A DNA stretch of 64,000 nt, taken from assembly GCA_910579845.1 (NCBI GenBank), contig CAJTWL010000007.1:42334-106333 (forward strand), in the 5' to 3' direction. A model generated the notes under the pieces. The model did no database searches. It saw only the letters and a list, made by a program, of their open reading frames with translations, and had not been told where the DNA came from. Shown here piece after piece: positions 1 through 9,155 of this stretch; positions within the stretch are counted from its first letter, which is position 1; each line of letters starts with the position of its first letter. A program made the position numbers and the translations under genes. The stretch is from an uncultured Muribaculaceae bacterium (GTDB lineage: Bacteria; Bacteroidota; Bacteroidia; Bacteroidales; Muribaculaceae).

Positions 1-47
1 CTGTAAATCCTCCGGAGATTGTTCGGGAAGGCAAAGGTGAGATTTAG
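1..47 (+). CDS. 3' end of an unidentified upstream gene
   Basis: Reading from base 3, one frame stays open for 14 codons (VNPPEIVREGKGEI) and stops with TAG at 45-47. A hairpin overlaps the stop codon, as expected at the end of a gene. The tail is too short to name a family, and another frame cannot be excluded. Confidence 0.3.
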   Translation, partial: VNPPEIVREGKGEI

Positions 48-64
48 AGAGTGAACTCTCTAAA
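43..64. terminator. Perfect hairpin between upstream gene and mdh
   Basis: Ten-base arms (TTTAGAGAGT and ACTCTCTAAA) flank a 2-base loop. It lies at the end of the partial upstream frame and before the mdh promoter. No clear T-run follows, so termination is an inference. Confidence 0.4.
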
Positions 65-70
65 TTAATT

Positions 71-101
71 TTTGAATTAAAGAATTATTTCTTTAAATTT
101 G
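71..101 (+). promoter_or_regulatory. Bacteroidota-type promoter of mdh
   Basis: TTTG (71-74), a 19-base spacer and TAAATTTG (94-101) match the Bacteroidota housekeeping promoter (-33 TTTG, -7 TAnnTTTG). It lies about 70 bases before the mdh start codon, giving a leader of roughly 65 bases. Confidence 0.65.
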
Positions 102-171
102 TATTTGCAAACCGCCAGTGTTTGTACAGATAGAATATACTTATTTTAACAATTCTAAATAACAGACAATT

Positions 172-1101
172 ATGTCAAAAGTAACAGTTGTTGGCGCCGG
201 TAATGTAGGCGCTACCGCAGCCAATGTAATGGCATTGCGTGAGATTGCAGATGAAGTAGTGATGATCGACATCAAAGAGGGTGTATCCGAGGGTAAAGCA
301 ATGGATATGATGCAGACTGCAAACCTTCTTGACATGAATACACGTATCAAGGGTGTGACAAACGATTATGCTGCGACTAAAGACAGCGATGTTGTTGTAA
401 TCACATCTGGCATACCACGTAAACCCGGCATGACTCGTGAAGAGCTTATCGGTGTTAACGCCGGCATTGTAAAGCAGGTTACAGAAAGCGTGCTTGCACA
501 CAGCCCCAATGCTGTGATTGTATGCGTTTCAAACCCAATGGATACAATGACATATCTTATTCATAAAGTTTCCGGTCTTCCAAAGAATCGTATAATAGGT
601 ATGGGCGGTGCACTTGACAGCAGCCGTTTCAAATATTTCCTCAGCCAGGCACTTAACGCAAATCCTAATGAAATAGAAGGCTTTGTAATCGGCGGTCATG
701 GCGATACAACAATGATACCGATGAAGCGTTTTGCCACACTCCGTGGTATTCCTGTGACAAACTTCCTTTCCGCAGAAGAACTTGATAAAGTTGCTGCTGA
801 CACAATGGTTGGTGGTGCAACTCTTACAAAACTGCTCGGGACTTCTGCATGGTATGCTCCGGGAGCAGCGACAGCTGAAGTTGTAGAGGCTGTGCTTCAC
901 GATCAGGATGCTATCATTCCTTGCTCTGCTCTTCTTGAAGGCGAATATGGCGAGAGTGATCTTTGCATCGGTGTCCCTTGTGTTCTCGGTAAAGGTGGAA
1001 TCAAGAAGATTATTGAACTTGATCTTAACGCAGAAGAGAAAGAACTCTTTAAGAAAAGCGCTGAGGCAGTTCATAAAACAAATTCAGCACTACCCTGCTA
1101 A
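172..1101 (+). CDS. mdh: Malate dehydrogenase (NAD-dependent, LDH-like type)
   Basis: Interconverts malate and oxaloacetate with NAD in the cytoplasmic TCA or fumarate branch. The 309-aa length is normal for the LDH-like MDH class. Visible features are the Rossmann loop GAGNVG near residues 8-13, the NAD-selecting acid in MIDIKEG, the substrate-binding loop PRKPGMTREEL with its two arginines, the Asn in VSNPMD, and the active-site His in IGGHGDTTMIP. Its promoter and a strong terminator make it a one-gene transcription unit. Confidence 0.96.
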   Translation: MSKVTVVGAGNVGATAANVMALREIADEVVMIDIKEGVSEGKAMDMMQTANLLDMNTRIKGVTNDYAATKDSDVVVITSGIPRKPGMTREELIGVNAGIVKQVTESVLAHSPNAVIVCVSNPMDTMTYLIHKVSGLPKNRIIGMGGALDSSRFKYFLSQALNANPNEIEGFVIGGHGDTTMIPMKRFATLRGIPVTNFLSAEELDKVAADTMVGGATLTKLLGTSAWYAPGAATAEVVEAVLHDQDAIIPCSALLEGEYGESDLCIGVPCVLGKGGIKKIIELDLNAEEKELFKKSAEAVHKTNSALPC

Positions 1102-1120
1102 GAATCAATTAAAATCAACT

Positions 1121-1162
1121 ATAAACAAGGGTGCGACAGTCAAATATCGCACCCTTGTTTAT
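1121..1162 (+). terminator. Terminator of mdh
   Basis: A 16-base perfect stem (ATAAACAAGGGTGCGA with its complement) starts 20 bases after the mdh stop. The stem ends are A/T-rich, so it could also serve the converging minus-strand gene at 1186-1461. Confidence 0.8.
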
Positions 1163-1185
1163 ATAATATAAATTCAAGATATCAA

Positions 1186-1461
1186 TCAGATAATAAAATC
1201 AGACACAATAATAGTAATCAACATTAATATCAAGAACCAATATGAAGAATCATTTAGTTTTATGCTTGCCGACTCATTGGTCTTTTTTAAATAGATACTC
1301 GCCAGCTTGCTGAAAGCGAGCATAAATCCTAAAAATAATTCCAAATAGAGTAAATAGTTCTTAAGTTTAATTGTAGAAGGAGACTTCATTTGCAACACAA
1401 GACCAACAATAATTAAAATAAGAAAAGCCAACCAGAATATTATCTTTATTTTATCTTTCAT
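1186..1461 (-). CDS. Small integral membrane protein
   Basis: Family not recognised. The 91-aa protein has three hydrophobic stretches (about residues 7-23, 37-56 and 72-90) separated by short Lys-rich turns, so it probably sits in the inner membrane. It converges with mdh and has no obvious operon partner; the next minus-strand gene is 100 bases upstream. Confidence 0.55.
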   Translation of the reverse strand: MKDKIKIIFWLAFLILIIVGLVLQMKSPSTIKLKNYLLYLELFLGFMLAFSKLASIYLKKTNESASIKLNDSSYWFLILMLITIIVSDFII

Positions 1462-1561
1462 TATAACTGCTGTTTGCTTATATATTCATTAAGTTCTACC
1501 ACATACCCGGAAACCGTTTAAATTCATCTTCAAAGAATTCCGGGAATACATCCCGGATCTG

Positions 1562-2497
1562 TTATCGACTCAGTTTTATTCCATATACCTTCCCGGATTC
1601 CGATAATATCATAGCAACGTAAAATCCTGATGCCTCCCCTTCCAGATTCAAAAAAGCACGGTTTGTATTCCTGAAATATCTTTCCAGAACTTGCATGCCG
1701 TCTAATGAATATACTCTCACAAGTTGTATTTTCTCTGGAAAATCTATCTGATAACTGCCGGCTCCTAATGCAATTATTTCAGGATTTTCAGGATTTAGAA
1801 CCAATTGGAATTTTCGTTCTTTTGCAAGTTTTTCGTTCTTTATTTCCTCAATAAAATCCTCATAAAACTTAAAGGGTACATATTCGTCCTCCGTAACGAT
1901 ATCTTCGAGATTTATATTACGGTATTTGTCCGGGTTATATATATCGAATTCAACAGCCGATGGCATTATAATCTGATTCCCGGCTCTGTCAAGTTCTTCC
2001 AATTGTTCTTTACGTTCTTCCGATAAGCGTTTAAATTCGGCAGAATCCTTGTATGGATTTGATAAAATCCTTGAAAAATAGTTTGGAATATCTTTCCATG
2101 CCTCAATGGCATTTACAGGCATTCTATGATCATATCTTATTAATTCTATCTCTCTGGCAAAATTTTGTAGGATTTCATTTTCCTCCTTGCTAAGCTTACT
2201 CCGGTCAAAATTATTTTTAAGGCTATAAGCCAACACCGGATAACCTTTGTTATCTCCGGATATAATAACATATCCACCTGCCGGATGATTGAAAATATAG
2301 AATGGTGAAAACAGTCTGTTTGTTGTAAGTTGCCTGCCGTTCCAGATTAGTCTCGGTGTTTCCTTGATTTCATTATAAGCTGTATTGAAAAATATCTCAG
2401 CAAGTTTTTTTGCCTGGTTCTGAGTTACAGTTTCAGCATACATGGAATTGGCGGATGCCATGCACAACGAAACAATTATTAGGAAAACTTTTCTCAT
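1562..2497 (-). CDS. Secreted protein with streptopain-type inhibitor/prodomain and sorting-like C-terminus
   Basis: A signal peptide (about residues 1-21, ending SMYAE) precedes a region resembling the Spi/inhibitor I69 prodomain of C10 cysteine proteases: VTQNQAKKLAEIFFNTAYN, then FSPFYIFNHPAGGYVIISGD and GYPVLAYS. No C10 catalytic Cys/His domain follows; the middle is charged and helical. The last ~60 residues (VRVYSLDGMQVLE ... GFYVAMI ... GIKLSR) look like a type IX secretion sorting domain. It may inhibit a protease made elsewhere, or be a prodomain that lost its protease. The family fit is by eye. Confidence 0.6.
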   Translation of the reverse strand: MRKVFLIIVSLCMASANSMYAETVTQNQAKKLAEIFFNTAYNEIKETPRLIWNGRQLTTNRLFSPFYIFNHPAGGYVIISGDNKGYPVLAYSLKNNFDRSKLSKEENEILQNFAREIELIRYDHRMPVNAIEAWKDIPNYFSRILSNPYKDSAEFKRLSEERKEQLEELDRAGNQIIMPSAVEFDIYNPDKYRNINLEDIVTEDEYVPFKFYEDFIEEIKNEKLAKERKFQLVLNPENPEIIALGAGSYQIDFPEKIQLVRVYSLDGMQVLERYFRNTNRAFLNLEGEASGFYVAMILSESGKVYGIKLSR

Positions 2498-2517
2498 AGT
2501 TCTGACCTTTGGAACGC

Positions 2518-2555
2518 TTAGAAACAGTCTGGATTTAAATCCAGACTGTTTCTAA
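2518..2555. terminator. Perfect 38-bp palindrome
   Basis: Nineteen bases (TTAGAAACAGTCTGGATTT) are followed at once by their exact reverse complement. It lies 44 bases beyond the stop of the MFS gene and before the 1562-2497 gene, so it may terminate the transporter transcript. Its ends resemble those of the ~200-nt foldback repeats in this window, so it could be their minimal form. Confidence 0.5.
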
Positions 2556-2599
2556 TATTCATAACGTTTGAAACTCAGGAATTATTTTTAAACAAGCTC

Positions 2600-4312
2600 T
2601 TATTCTTCTGCTGAAATAATTTCTGATTCTTCGGCTTGTGTATCCTGTTTCACATTAGGCAATTCCAGACCGAGATGACGCTTGGCATCTACACTCTTCA
2701 ATATAATACCCAGAACCAGAGCCGCGGCTCCGAGACAAGCAAGCATTATTAATGGTACAGTATAATTATAACTTACTGATGCCTGGGCTTCAGTAATTGT
2801 ACCATTGGCAAGTGCCTCTGTTATATCAGGATTGGTTTTGTCAAGGACTTTGCCGATAAGCAATGGGAATAGCCATAGACCAATATTCTGTATCCAGAAT
2901 ATCAGAGCGTACGCAGATCCTATAATTTTGGCATCAACCAGTTTCGGAACACTTGGCCATAAAGAAGCAGGGACAAGTGAGAATGATGCTCCAAGAACAA
3001 GTATAGTGACATATGCTATAATTACTCCCCCAACCGGGCTATTACTGAATTGAGGAAGAATAAATGCGAATGTGAGATGACACAGAATAAGTAATATTGA
3101 TCCAAGAATAAGCATTGATGCCGCTTTGCCTTTGTAATCCACGTAATTGCCAAGAATCGGAGTGATTCCTACAGCAAGGAGGGGGAAGACAGCAAATATG
3201 GCGGATGCGCTCTGTCGCATATACCCCATCCAACAATATAGGACAAGAAATATAATGGCAACAAACAGCATCACAGTCTTCAATATTTTGTTTTTACCAA
3301 AATTACTTGCAAAAGATGCGACAGCGACAATCAGCATCACTACATATTGCCATACGGAAACTGCGTCTCCACCCCAGAAGGAGGTCGGGTCTACATCTGT
3401 GAATTTAAGATTACACTGCAGCATATTAACAGCATATTTCTGGAATGGGAATATTGCCGAATAATAAAGCACGCATAACAAAGCTACCAGCCAAAATGCC
3501 CAGCTTGACAATATTTTACCAAGATCACTTATCTTAAACGGCTCATCTTTTTCCTCGGCTTCTCCTGTCTGTGAATCAAGTTTCTTGTCCATAAAGAAAT
3601 AAACAATAAACATTATCAGGGCAATAAGCAATAAGACAACACCGAATGCTACAGAACGGGATACGTCAACCACTCCTCCCAATTCGGCAAATACCGGTGA
3701 GAAAATCATACATGTCGCTACCCCAAGTCGTGCCAATGCCATTTCCGATCCCATAGCCAATGCCATTTCTCGGCCTTTGAACCACTTTACAATACCGCGG
3801 CTGACTGTTATTCCTGCCATCTCGACGCCACACCCGAAGATCATGAATCCTACAGCTGAACATTTTGCAGATGCCGGCATCCCTTTATAGAAGGGAGAGA
3901 TGCCCAATTCCTCAAAACCGGGGATATAGTTGAGATTATTTGTAAACCATGTGTTAAGTGTACTGTTGATAAATGAATCAGTAAGAGCATACCAATTTAT
4001 TACGGCGCCGAAAAGCATGACGCCTCCAGACAGAACGGCAGTAAATCGGACTCCCATTTTGTCAAGGATAATCCCGGCAAATATCAGGAAGAAAATAAAT
4101 ACATTCAGGAATGTTTCCGAACTTTGCATTGTTCCGAATGCAGTTGAATCCCATCCCCTCTCGGATTGTAAAAGATCTTTAATAGGCGAAAGTACATCCA
4201 TAAAGATATATGAACAGAACATTGCGAATGCAAGCAATCCGAGCGCTGTCCATCTTGCCCAACTTTTATCGCGAAGTGACACAGTCTGTAGCGAAGACGA
4301 TAATGTAGTCAT
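2600..4312 (-). CDS. Major facilitator superfamily transporter
   Basis: A 570-aa inner-membrane carrier with about 12 hydrophobic segments in two halves. It has an acidic cytoplasmic loop between the halves (about residues 245-255, GEAEEKDEP) and a hydrophilic C-terminal tail. The motif-A region reads GIILDKMGVRF after TM2. The loop of about 40 residues near 110-150 is unusually long. The overall pattern recalls nitrate/nitrite- or oxalate/formate-type MFS members, but nothing visible fixes the substrate. It is monocistronic, with a palindrome downstream. Confidence 0.8.
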   Translation of the reverse strand: MTTLSSSLQTVSLRDKSWARWTALGLLAFAMFCSYIFMDVLSPIKDLLQSERGWDSTAFGTMQSSETFLNVFIFFLIFAGIILDKMGVRFTAVLSGGVMLFGAVINWYALTDSFINSTLNTWFTNNLNYIPGFEELGISPFYKGMPASAKCSAVGFMIFGCGVEMAGITVSRGIVKWFKGREMALAMGSEMALARLGVATCMIFSPVFAELGGVVDVSRSVAFGVVLLLIALIMFIVYFFMDKKLDSQTGEAEEKDEPFKISDLGKILSSWAFWLVALLCVLYYSAIFPFQKYAVNMLQCNLKFTDVDPTSFWGGDAVSVWQYVVMLIVAVASFASNFGKNKILKTVMLFVAIIFLVLYCWMGYMRQSASAIFAVFPLLAVGITPILGNYVDYKGKAASMLILGSILLILCHLTFAFILPQFSNSPVGGVIIAYVTILVLGASFSLVPASLWPSVPKLVDAKIIGSAYALIFWIQNIGLWLFPLLIGKVLDKTNPDITEALANGTITEAQASVSYNYTVPLIMLACLGAAALVLGIILKSVDAKRHLGLELPNVKQDTQAEESEIISAEE

Positions 4313-4350
4313 TAAATAAGTGATTTAGTATTATTTTTTGAATGTTTTTT

Positions 4351-4405
4351 AGAAACTGTTTAAATTTATTTTCAGAGTATTTTGAGATGGATTTTTGAGA
4401 AGTAT
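4351..4405. repeat. Partial copy of the intergenic foldback repeat
   Basis: The segment beginning TTAGAAACTGTTTAAATTT and continuing with TTCAGAGTATTTTGAGA matches the left arm of the complete copy at 5023-5211. The right arm is missing, so this looks like a truncated copy next to the thioredoxin-like gene. Confidence 0.55.
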
Positions 4406-4407
4406 TC

Positions 4408-4926
4408 TTAGTACCAAGCCCCATTCTGAATTTCGTCTGTCAGTTCCGATTCAGGAACGGCACCGTTTATTCTATTGGTTTCCTTCCCGTCTTCATCGAG
4501 AAAGACGAAAGTCGGGATTGATTGTATCTGGTATTTATTTGCAATTTCGGGATATTCATCTACATCAATTGATATGAAATTGATTTTGTCTCCATATTGT
4601 TTTGCAATTTTTTCAAAAATCGGCTTCATTTTTCTGCATGGAGGGCACCATACGGCAGAAAAATCAATTATTGACGGTTTCCCATTATTTACAAGCGTAG
4701 TCTTTACTATATTCTCAGAAACATCTGTATTGTTTCTGGAGACTGAATTATCCTGTGCTTCCGAACCTGTTTCTTCATCTATGGAGATTGTCGTTTTAGG
4801 TTGTTTGCTTTCTATTGCCGTATCAGAGTCCTGACTCTGAGTTGTTGTGGATTTGCCGGAGCAGGAACTTGCAATCAGCATTGTGAGTGCAATTGACAGG
4901 GATGCAATTATATTTGAATGTATCAT
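4408..4926 (-). CDS. Thioredoxin-like lipoprotein
   Basis: A periplasm-facing thiol-disulfide protein. From the ATG at 4926 it starts with a lipoprotein signal (TMLIASSC; Cys is the probable lipidation site). A low-complexity Ser/Thr linker and a thioredoxin fold with the active site WCPPC follow, then DVDEYPEIANKYQIQSIPT carrying the cis-Pro. An upstream ATG at 5001 is in frame, but would add a stretch translated from a DNA hairpin and bury the lipobox, so the inner start is preferred. It is likely a reductase or redox partner in the envelope. Confidence 0.85.
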   Translation of the reverse strand: MIHSNIIASLSIALTMLIASSCSGKSTTTQSQDSDTAIESKQPKTTISIDEETGSEAQDNSVSRNNTDVSENIVKTTLVNNGKPSIIDFSAVWCPPCRKMKPIFEKIAKQYGDKINFISIDVDEYPEIANKYQIQSIPTFVFLDEDGKETNRINGAVPESELTDEIQNGAWY

Positions 4927-4948
4927 AATAATCTGTATAATAATGATA

Positions 4949-4999
4949 GATGCGGTGTGCAAAGAGTTTGCTATTTGCAAACACCCTACGCACCGCATC
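4949..4999. promoter_or_regulatory. GC-rich hairpin upstream of the thioredoxin-like gene
   Basis: Arms GATGCGGTG (4949-4957) and CACCGCATC (4991-4999) enclose a second inverted repeat (GTTTGC / GCAAAC). It lies downstream of pfp and upstream of the thioredoxin gene on the same strand. It could end the pfp transcript or form a leader structure; there is no strong T-run. Confidence 0.45.
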
Positions 5000-5022
5000 A
5001 ATTTATTAAAATTAAATTCTCT

Positions 5023-5211
5023 TTAGAAATTGTTTAAATTTATTTTCAGAGAATTTTGAGAAGTATTTTTGAGATGTTTCTGCGAGTCGAGGAGGGAGAA
5101 ACCTGACGGTTTTGACCGATGAGACTTGGTGGAAACAGCCGAAAAGACTCTCAAAAGACCTGAAAGAATACTTATAACATTTTTTTCGTAATTAATTTAA
5201 ACAGTTTCTTA
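5023..5211. repeat. Intergenic foldback repeat, copy 1
   Basis: Terminal arms TTAGAAATTGTTTAAATT (5023-5040) and AATTTAAACAGTTTCTTA (5194-5211) are near-complementary. The core contains GAGTCGAGGAGGGAG and CCGATGAGACTTGGTGG, as in the copy at 10453. It fills the space between pfp and the thioredoxin gene, has no open frame, and its arms differ from other copies while still pairing. Confidence 0.7.
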
Positions 5212-5217
5212 GATCTT

Positions 5218-6873
5218 TTAAATCTCTTTTCCGTGTTCGAGAAGCAGTGTCATGGAAGGACGATCGCAAACTTCTGCCGGACCGAAGTACTGAATTGGTC
5301 CCGGATACTGGTATAGTGTATTGAGAGCCAACGTCTCGCGCATGGATGCATATTTTAAGTACGGACGACCGTTGAGGTTTACCAATGCTTTCTGAATTAC
5401 AGGCTTCATCTCACCGTTGCGACGTTCCATATTCATCATCATAGTGATTGGAATACCACCGCAGATCCAATTTTCCGGTTTATCGGTGAGGTTGCGTACA
5501 CTTGACATGTAGCCGGTCAATCCCGAGTTAATCAACATTGCCGCATTATAACCAAGTGCATAGGTATAATCAGCGTCGAAGTTTGTCGGGTCTGCGCAAC
5601 GTCCTTCATAACCGAAGAAGTGATGCTGAGCTGCAAACTTACCTACGTATTCTCCATCTCTTGCCATCTCTGCAAGGCGTTTGCCAATCATTTCGCTAAG
5701 AAGACTTTCTGTCTCGATAAGAGATACTTGTACATTACCGTGGCTGTCTCGATCCAGACTAAGCTGCAGAGCTATCCTGTCAGGAAGTGAACTGTAAAGT
5801 TCGGCATTTGCAGGAGATAGATGTTTCTGGATAGCCTGAAGTTTCTCACTTTCGGAAAGAGACTCAAGTTCTGAAGCGTAATTAACCAATACCTCGTTAA
5901 GCTCGGAAATAAGGACTTTCATCGAAGGTATGAATTCAATCAATCCTTCAGGAATAAGGATTGTTCCAAAGTTCCAACCCAGCTTTGCACGTTCTGAAAT
6001 CATATAGCAGATTGAGCTGACTATATTGTCAAGAGTCATGCGTTTTGCCAACACTTCTTCTGATATAAGGCAGTAGTTCGGCTGAGTCTCTAATGCGCAC
6101 TCAAGTGCTATGTGAGATGCTGAACGCCCCATCAATTTAATGAAGTGATAGTATTTTTTTGCCGAGTTACAATCACGTTGTATATTTCCTATAACTTCGC
6201 TATATACCTTGCAGGCTGTGTCAAAACCGAAAGATGCTTCAATCCAGTCATTCTTCAGGTCTCCATCGATAGTCTTCGGTACACCGATAACCTGAACACC
6301 TGCATTAATGTTTTTGTAATATTCTGCCAATACCGCTGCATTGGTATTGGAATCGTCTCCTCCAATTATAACCAATGCTTTGATATTAAGCTCTTTCAGT
6401 ATCTTTAGCCCGGCTTCAAATTGTTCCGGATTCTCAAGTTTTGTACGACCTGATCCTATGATGTCAAAACCTCCGGTGTTGCGATATTCCGCAATGTAAC
6501 CGGCGGTAAGTTCCATATACTGGTGATTGATAAATCCTGAAGGTCCCATAAGGAAACCATACAGACGATTCTCTTTATTAAGCTTCTTGAGTCCGTCAAA
6601 AATACCGCTGACAACGTTGTGACCACCGGGAGCTTGTCCTCCGGATAGGATAATTCCCACATTGAACGGTTCCTCTACTCTTTCTGGTTCGTCGTTGTGT
6701 TCAAATTGAACAACAGGCATCCCATATGTATGAGGAAACAATTGCTTAATAGCCTCCTGGTCAGCTACAGAATTGGTAGCCTCGCCGAATTTCACTTTTA
6801 CGTCACCTTGCAACTCTTTGGGAAGTTTAGGCTGGTATTCTGCCCTAACTCTTTGTAGCGCACTCTTTTTCAT
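5218..6873 (-). CDS. pfp: Diphosphate--fructose-6-phosphate 1-phosphotransferase
   Basis: Reversible PPi-dependent phosphofructokinase of glycolysis and gluconeogenesis. The 551-aa length fits the long PPi-PFK group typical of Bacteroidales. Signatures are ILSGGQAPGGHN near residue 75, IIGGDDSNTNA (the second Asp of GGDD marks PPi rather than ATP use), VPKTIDGDLKN with the catalytic Asp region, and MGRSASHIALECAL. It is monocistronic, with foldback repeats on both sides. Confidence 0.95.
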   Translation of the reverse strand: MKKSALQRVRAEYQPKLPKELQGDVKVKFGEATNSVADQEAIKQLFPHTYGMPVVQFEHNDEPERVEEPFNVGIILSGGQAPGGHNVVSGIFDGLKKLNKENRLYGFLMGPSGFINHQYMELTAGYIAEYRNTGGFDIIGSGRTKLENPEQFEAGLKILKELNIKALVIIGGDDSNTNAAVLAEYYKNINAGVQVIGVPKTIDGDLKNDWIEASFGFDTACKVYSEVIGNIQRDCNSAKKYYHFIKLMGRSASHIALECALETQPNYCLISEEVLAKRMTLDNIVSSICYMISERAKLGWNFGTILIPEGLIEFIPSMKVLISELNEVLVNYASELESLSESEKLQAIQKHLSPANAELYSSLPDRIALQLSLDRDSHGNVQVSLIETESLLSEMIGKRLAEMARDGEYVGKFAAQHHFFGYEGRCADPTNFDADYTYALGYNAAMLINSGLTGYMSSVRNLTDKPENWICGGIPITMMMNMERRNGEMKPVIQKALVNLNGRPYLKYASMRETLALNTLYQYPGPIQYFGPAEVCDRPSMTLLLEHGKEI

Positions 6874-7065
6874 AATGGATTTATATAACTGAATATCTTT
6901 TATTACCTTTAGTTATGAATATGTTACAAAGTTAATCATTTTGAATAAGAGTGCAAAAACAATTTTTTAATTATAATTCAGAACTGTTCAAGTAATTGTT
7001 TGCTTTTAGAAGCTGTTTGAAAATAAAATTTAATTTTGGGTCGTAGGCTTGGAACGGAAATTTTC

Positions 7066-7264
7066 TTAGAGTATGTTGAGTTTTAAATGATTTTAGCACA
7101 GACAGAGACTTCGGAGGGATTTTTCAAGATTCAGGAGGGAGCATAGCGGGCTATGTGACCGAATGAATCTTGGGAAAGCACCTGAAGGATCGTTTGTGAT
7201 GAAATCAAAAATTCCAATACTCTTTATAAATGTTTAATTTGGTTTAAAACTCAACATACTCTTA
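7066..7264. repeat. Intergenic foldback repeat, copy 2
   Basis: Ends TTAGAGTATGTTGAGTTTTA and its near-complement at 7243-7264 pair; the right end includes the kdsB stop codon. Inner arms also pair (AAGATTCA/TGAATCTT, TGATTTtagCACA/TGTGatgAAATCA), and the centre is the hairpin CATAGCgggCTATG. The whole unit can fold into one long hairpin. The copy at 18745-18942 is nearly identical in inverted orientation. Confidence 0.8.
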
Positions 7265-8020
7265 ATTCCCGAGGTCTTCAAGCATTTTCTCAGCACATCT
7301 AAGATCCTCGATAGTGTCGATTCCTATTGTTGAGAATTCTGTAAGTCCGACTTTGATTTTATAGCCATTCTGCAACCATCTCAGTTGCTCAAGACTTTCG
7401 GCTTTCTCGAGTGTTGATTCGGGTAATTTTACAATCTCTTTTAATGTCTCGGCTTTATATCCATAAATCCCGATATGTGTATGGAACTGATATTCCTTAA
7501 GCCAGTTTTTCCAATCTGTTTTCCTGATATATGGAATTATGCTTCTTGAAAAATATATTGCATTGAAGTTATCATCATAGATAAGCTTGACTAAATTGGG
7601 ATCAAACAACGCATCAAACCCGTCCTCGGGATTAAACTGTTTGGTAAGTGTCGCGAGCTTTATATCCGGTTCATTTTCAAATAAAGAAGCTATTTTGTTT
7701 ATCTGCGATGGTTGGATAAATGGTTCATCACCCTGAATATTTATAACCACTTCAGCATCGCTGCCAAGTTTACGATATGCTTCCTCGATTCGTTCCGTTC
7801 CGCTTTTATGTGATAATGAGGTCATTACTACATTATATCCGGCTTTGCGGACACAGTTGGCAATCCGCTCATCATCCGTGGCCACTGCAAGTTCTATCCC
7901 TGTCTTTTCAACTTGTCGGCACACTCTTATAATCATCTCTTCTCCACCTATTTTTGCAAGTGGTTTTCCCGGGAATCGCGAAGATTCATATCTCGCGGGA
8001 ATTAAACATATAAATTTCAT
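7262..8020 (-). CDS. kdsB: 3-deoxy-manno-octulosonate cytidylyltransferase
   Basis: Activates Kdo with CTP to CMP-Kdo for lipopolysaccharide inner core or lipid A assembly in the cytoplasm. The 252-aa length is standard. The N-terminal nucleotide-binding loop is IPARYESSRFPGKPL, and INIQGDEPFI carries the metal-binding Asp. It lies 46 bases downstream of the flippase-like gene in the same direction, probably in one operon with the glycosyltransferase, which fits a surface-glycolipid role. Confidence 0.95.
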   Translation of the reverse strand: MKFICLIPARYESSRFPGKPLAKIGGEEMIIRVCRQVEKTGIELAVATDDERIANCVRKAGYNVVMTSLSHKSGTERIEEAYRKLGSDAEVVINIQGDEPFIQPSQINKIASLFENEPDIKLATLTKQFNPEDGFDALFDPNLVKLIYDDNFNAIYFSRSIIPYIRKTDWKNWLKEYQFHTHIGIYGYKAETLKEIVKLPESTLEKAESLEQLRWLQNGYKIKVGLTEFSTIGIDTIEDLRCAEKMLEDLGN

Positions 8021-8066
8021 TGTATAGGTTATTGTTTGCTTTATATTGACTCGGTATTGCTTATAT

Positions 8067-9155
8067 TTACGGGTTACTTCCGGATTTTATTCTCTCTTTG
8101 GTATATGTCTTTTTTAGCCATAAAGGTACAATTACAGCTCCTATAAATAAATAAAGATAATATGTTATTATTCTCCATACGACAGCGAGTATGAGAGCCA
8201 TGGCAGGAGTGGGAATGAAATCTCCATAGTATTGCGAGAATAACCATTCGCTAAGTCCTGATCCTCCGGGAGTCGGACTGATCATTAATACAACCCATAT
8301 TACAAATTGTCTGGCAAGAATTGCCCATTGATATTTGTCATCATATGGTATAAAACCGAAGAAAAGTGCATTTACAACAAGATATCGGGATGTCCAGGAG
8401 ATAGCTGTCCCACAGAATACTTCAAGCCAGAATCCGAATGGTTTTGCTTTTAGCTCTATAGAAGTTTCCACCATGCTTGATCCCATTCCGGAAATTTGAG
8501 AAGACCATTTGTTGAGCAATTTCCATTTTGAGATCTTGTCAAGCAGCTTGTTTATCCATATCGGTTTCCATATGATCCCCATAAATAATATGAATGTCCA
8601 TGCCGCAATAATTAAGTATACAACCCAAAAGGTATATTTGATTCCGTGAGCGAACGAATTACCATCTGAAGTGAATATCTCACTTGCCGGTGTAATCAAT
8701 ATAATAAAAGGACATGCAATGACAAAGAACAATTCATCGAGAAATAAGGTGGTAAGCATCAACGTTGTAGCTTTACCAATTTCAATGCCTTGAGAGTTCA
8801 GGAATATCATTCCTAATGAACTGCCTCCCACTGCTGACGGTGTTATGCAATTTGTAAATTCACATAACATATCAACTTTCCAAGCCTGCTTCCAGCTAAG
8901 TTTACGATTAGTAAGTGCTCTGAATCTCCAGGTCAGTCCGAAATCCCTTCCGAACATAAATAGAAATCCTGCTATTATGCAGGTGTATATACGCCAGTCT
9001 ATATTGATGTTTCTTATTACATCAACAAAATTCTCTTTTCTGGCATCATGCAAAAACATCAGACCAACAACGATCAATCCTATAGAAACAGGTAAAAGAA
9101 CCTTCCACACGGAAAAGTCAGCTCTGTTATTATTTGCGGATTTGCCAGCTGTCAT
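8067..9155 (-). CDS. Lysylphosphatidylglycerol synthase-type transmembrane protein (UPF0104 family)
   Basis: A polytopic inner-membrane protein with about 7-8 hydrophobic segments. The family-typical region CITPSAVGGSSLGMIFL lies near residues 100-120 and SPTPGGSGLSEW near residue 300. It lacks the soluble aminoacyl-transferase half of MprF, so it is a stand-alone membrane domain often found with glycosyltransferases and proposed to move lipids. Start 9155 is preferred; it overlaps the upstream glycosyltransferase by 26 bases, whereas 9203 would overlap by 74. Confidence 0.8.
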   Translation of the reverse strand: MTAGKSANNNRADFSVWKVLLPVSIGLIVVGLMFLHDARKENFVDVIRNINIDWRIYTCIIAGFLFMFGRDFGLTWRFRALTNRKLSWKQAWKVDMLCEFTNCITPSAVGGSSLGMIFLNSQGIEIGKATTLMLTTLFLDELFFVIACPFIILITPASEIFTSDGNSFAHGIKYTFWVVYLIIAAWTFILFMGIIWKPIWINKLLDKISKWKLLNKWSSQISGMGSSMVETSIELKAKPFGFWLEVFCGTAISWTSRYLVVNALFFGFIPYDDKYQWAILARQFVIWVVLMISPTPGGSGLSEWLFSQYYGDFIPTPAMALILAVVWRIITYYLYLFIGAVIVPLWLKKTYTKERIKSGSNP

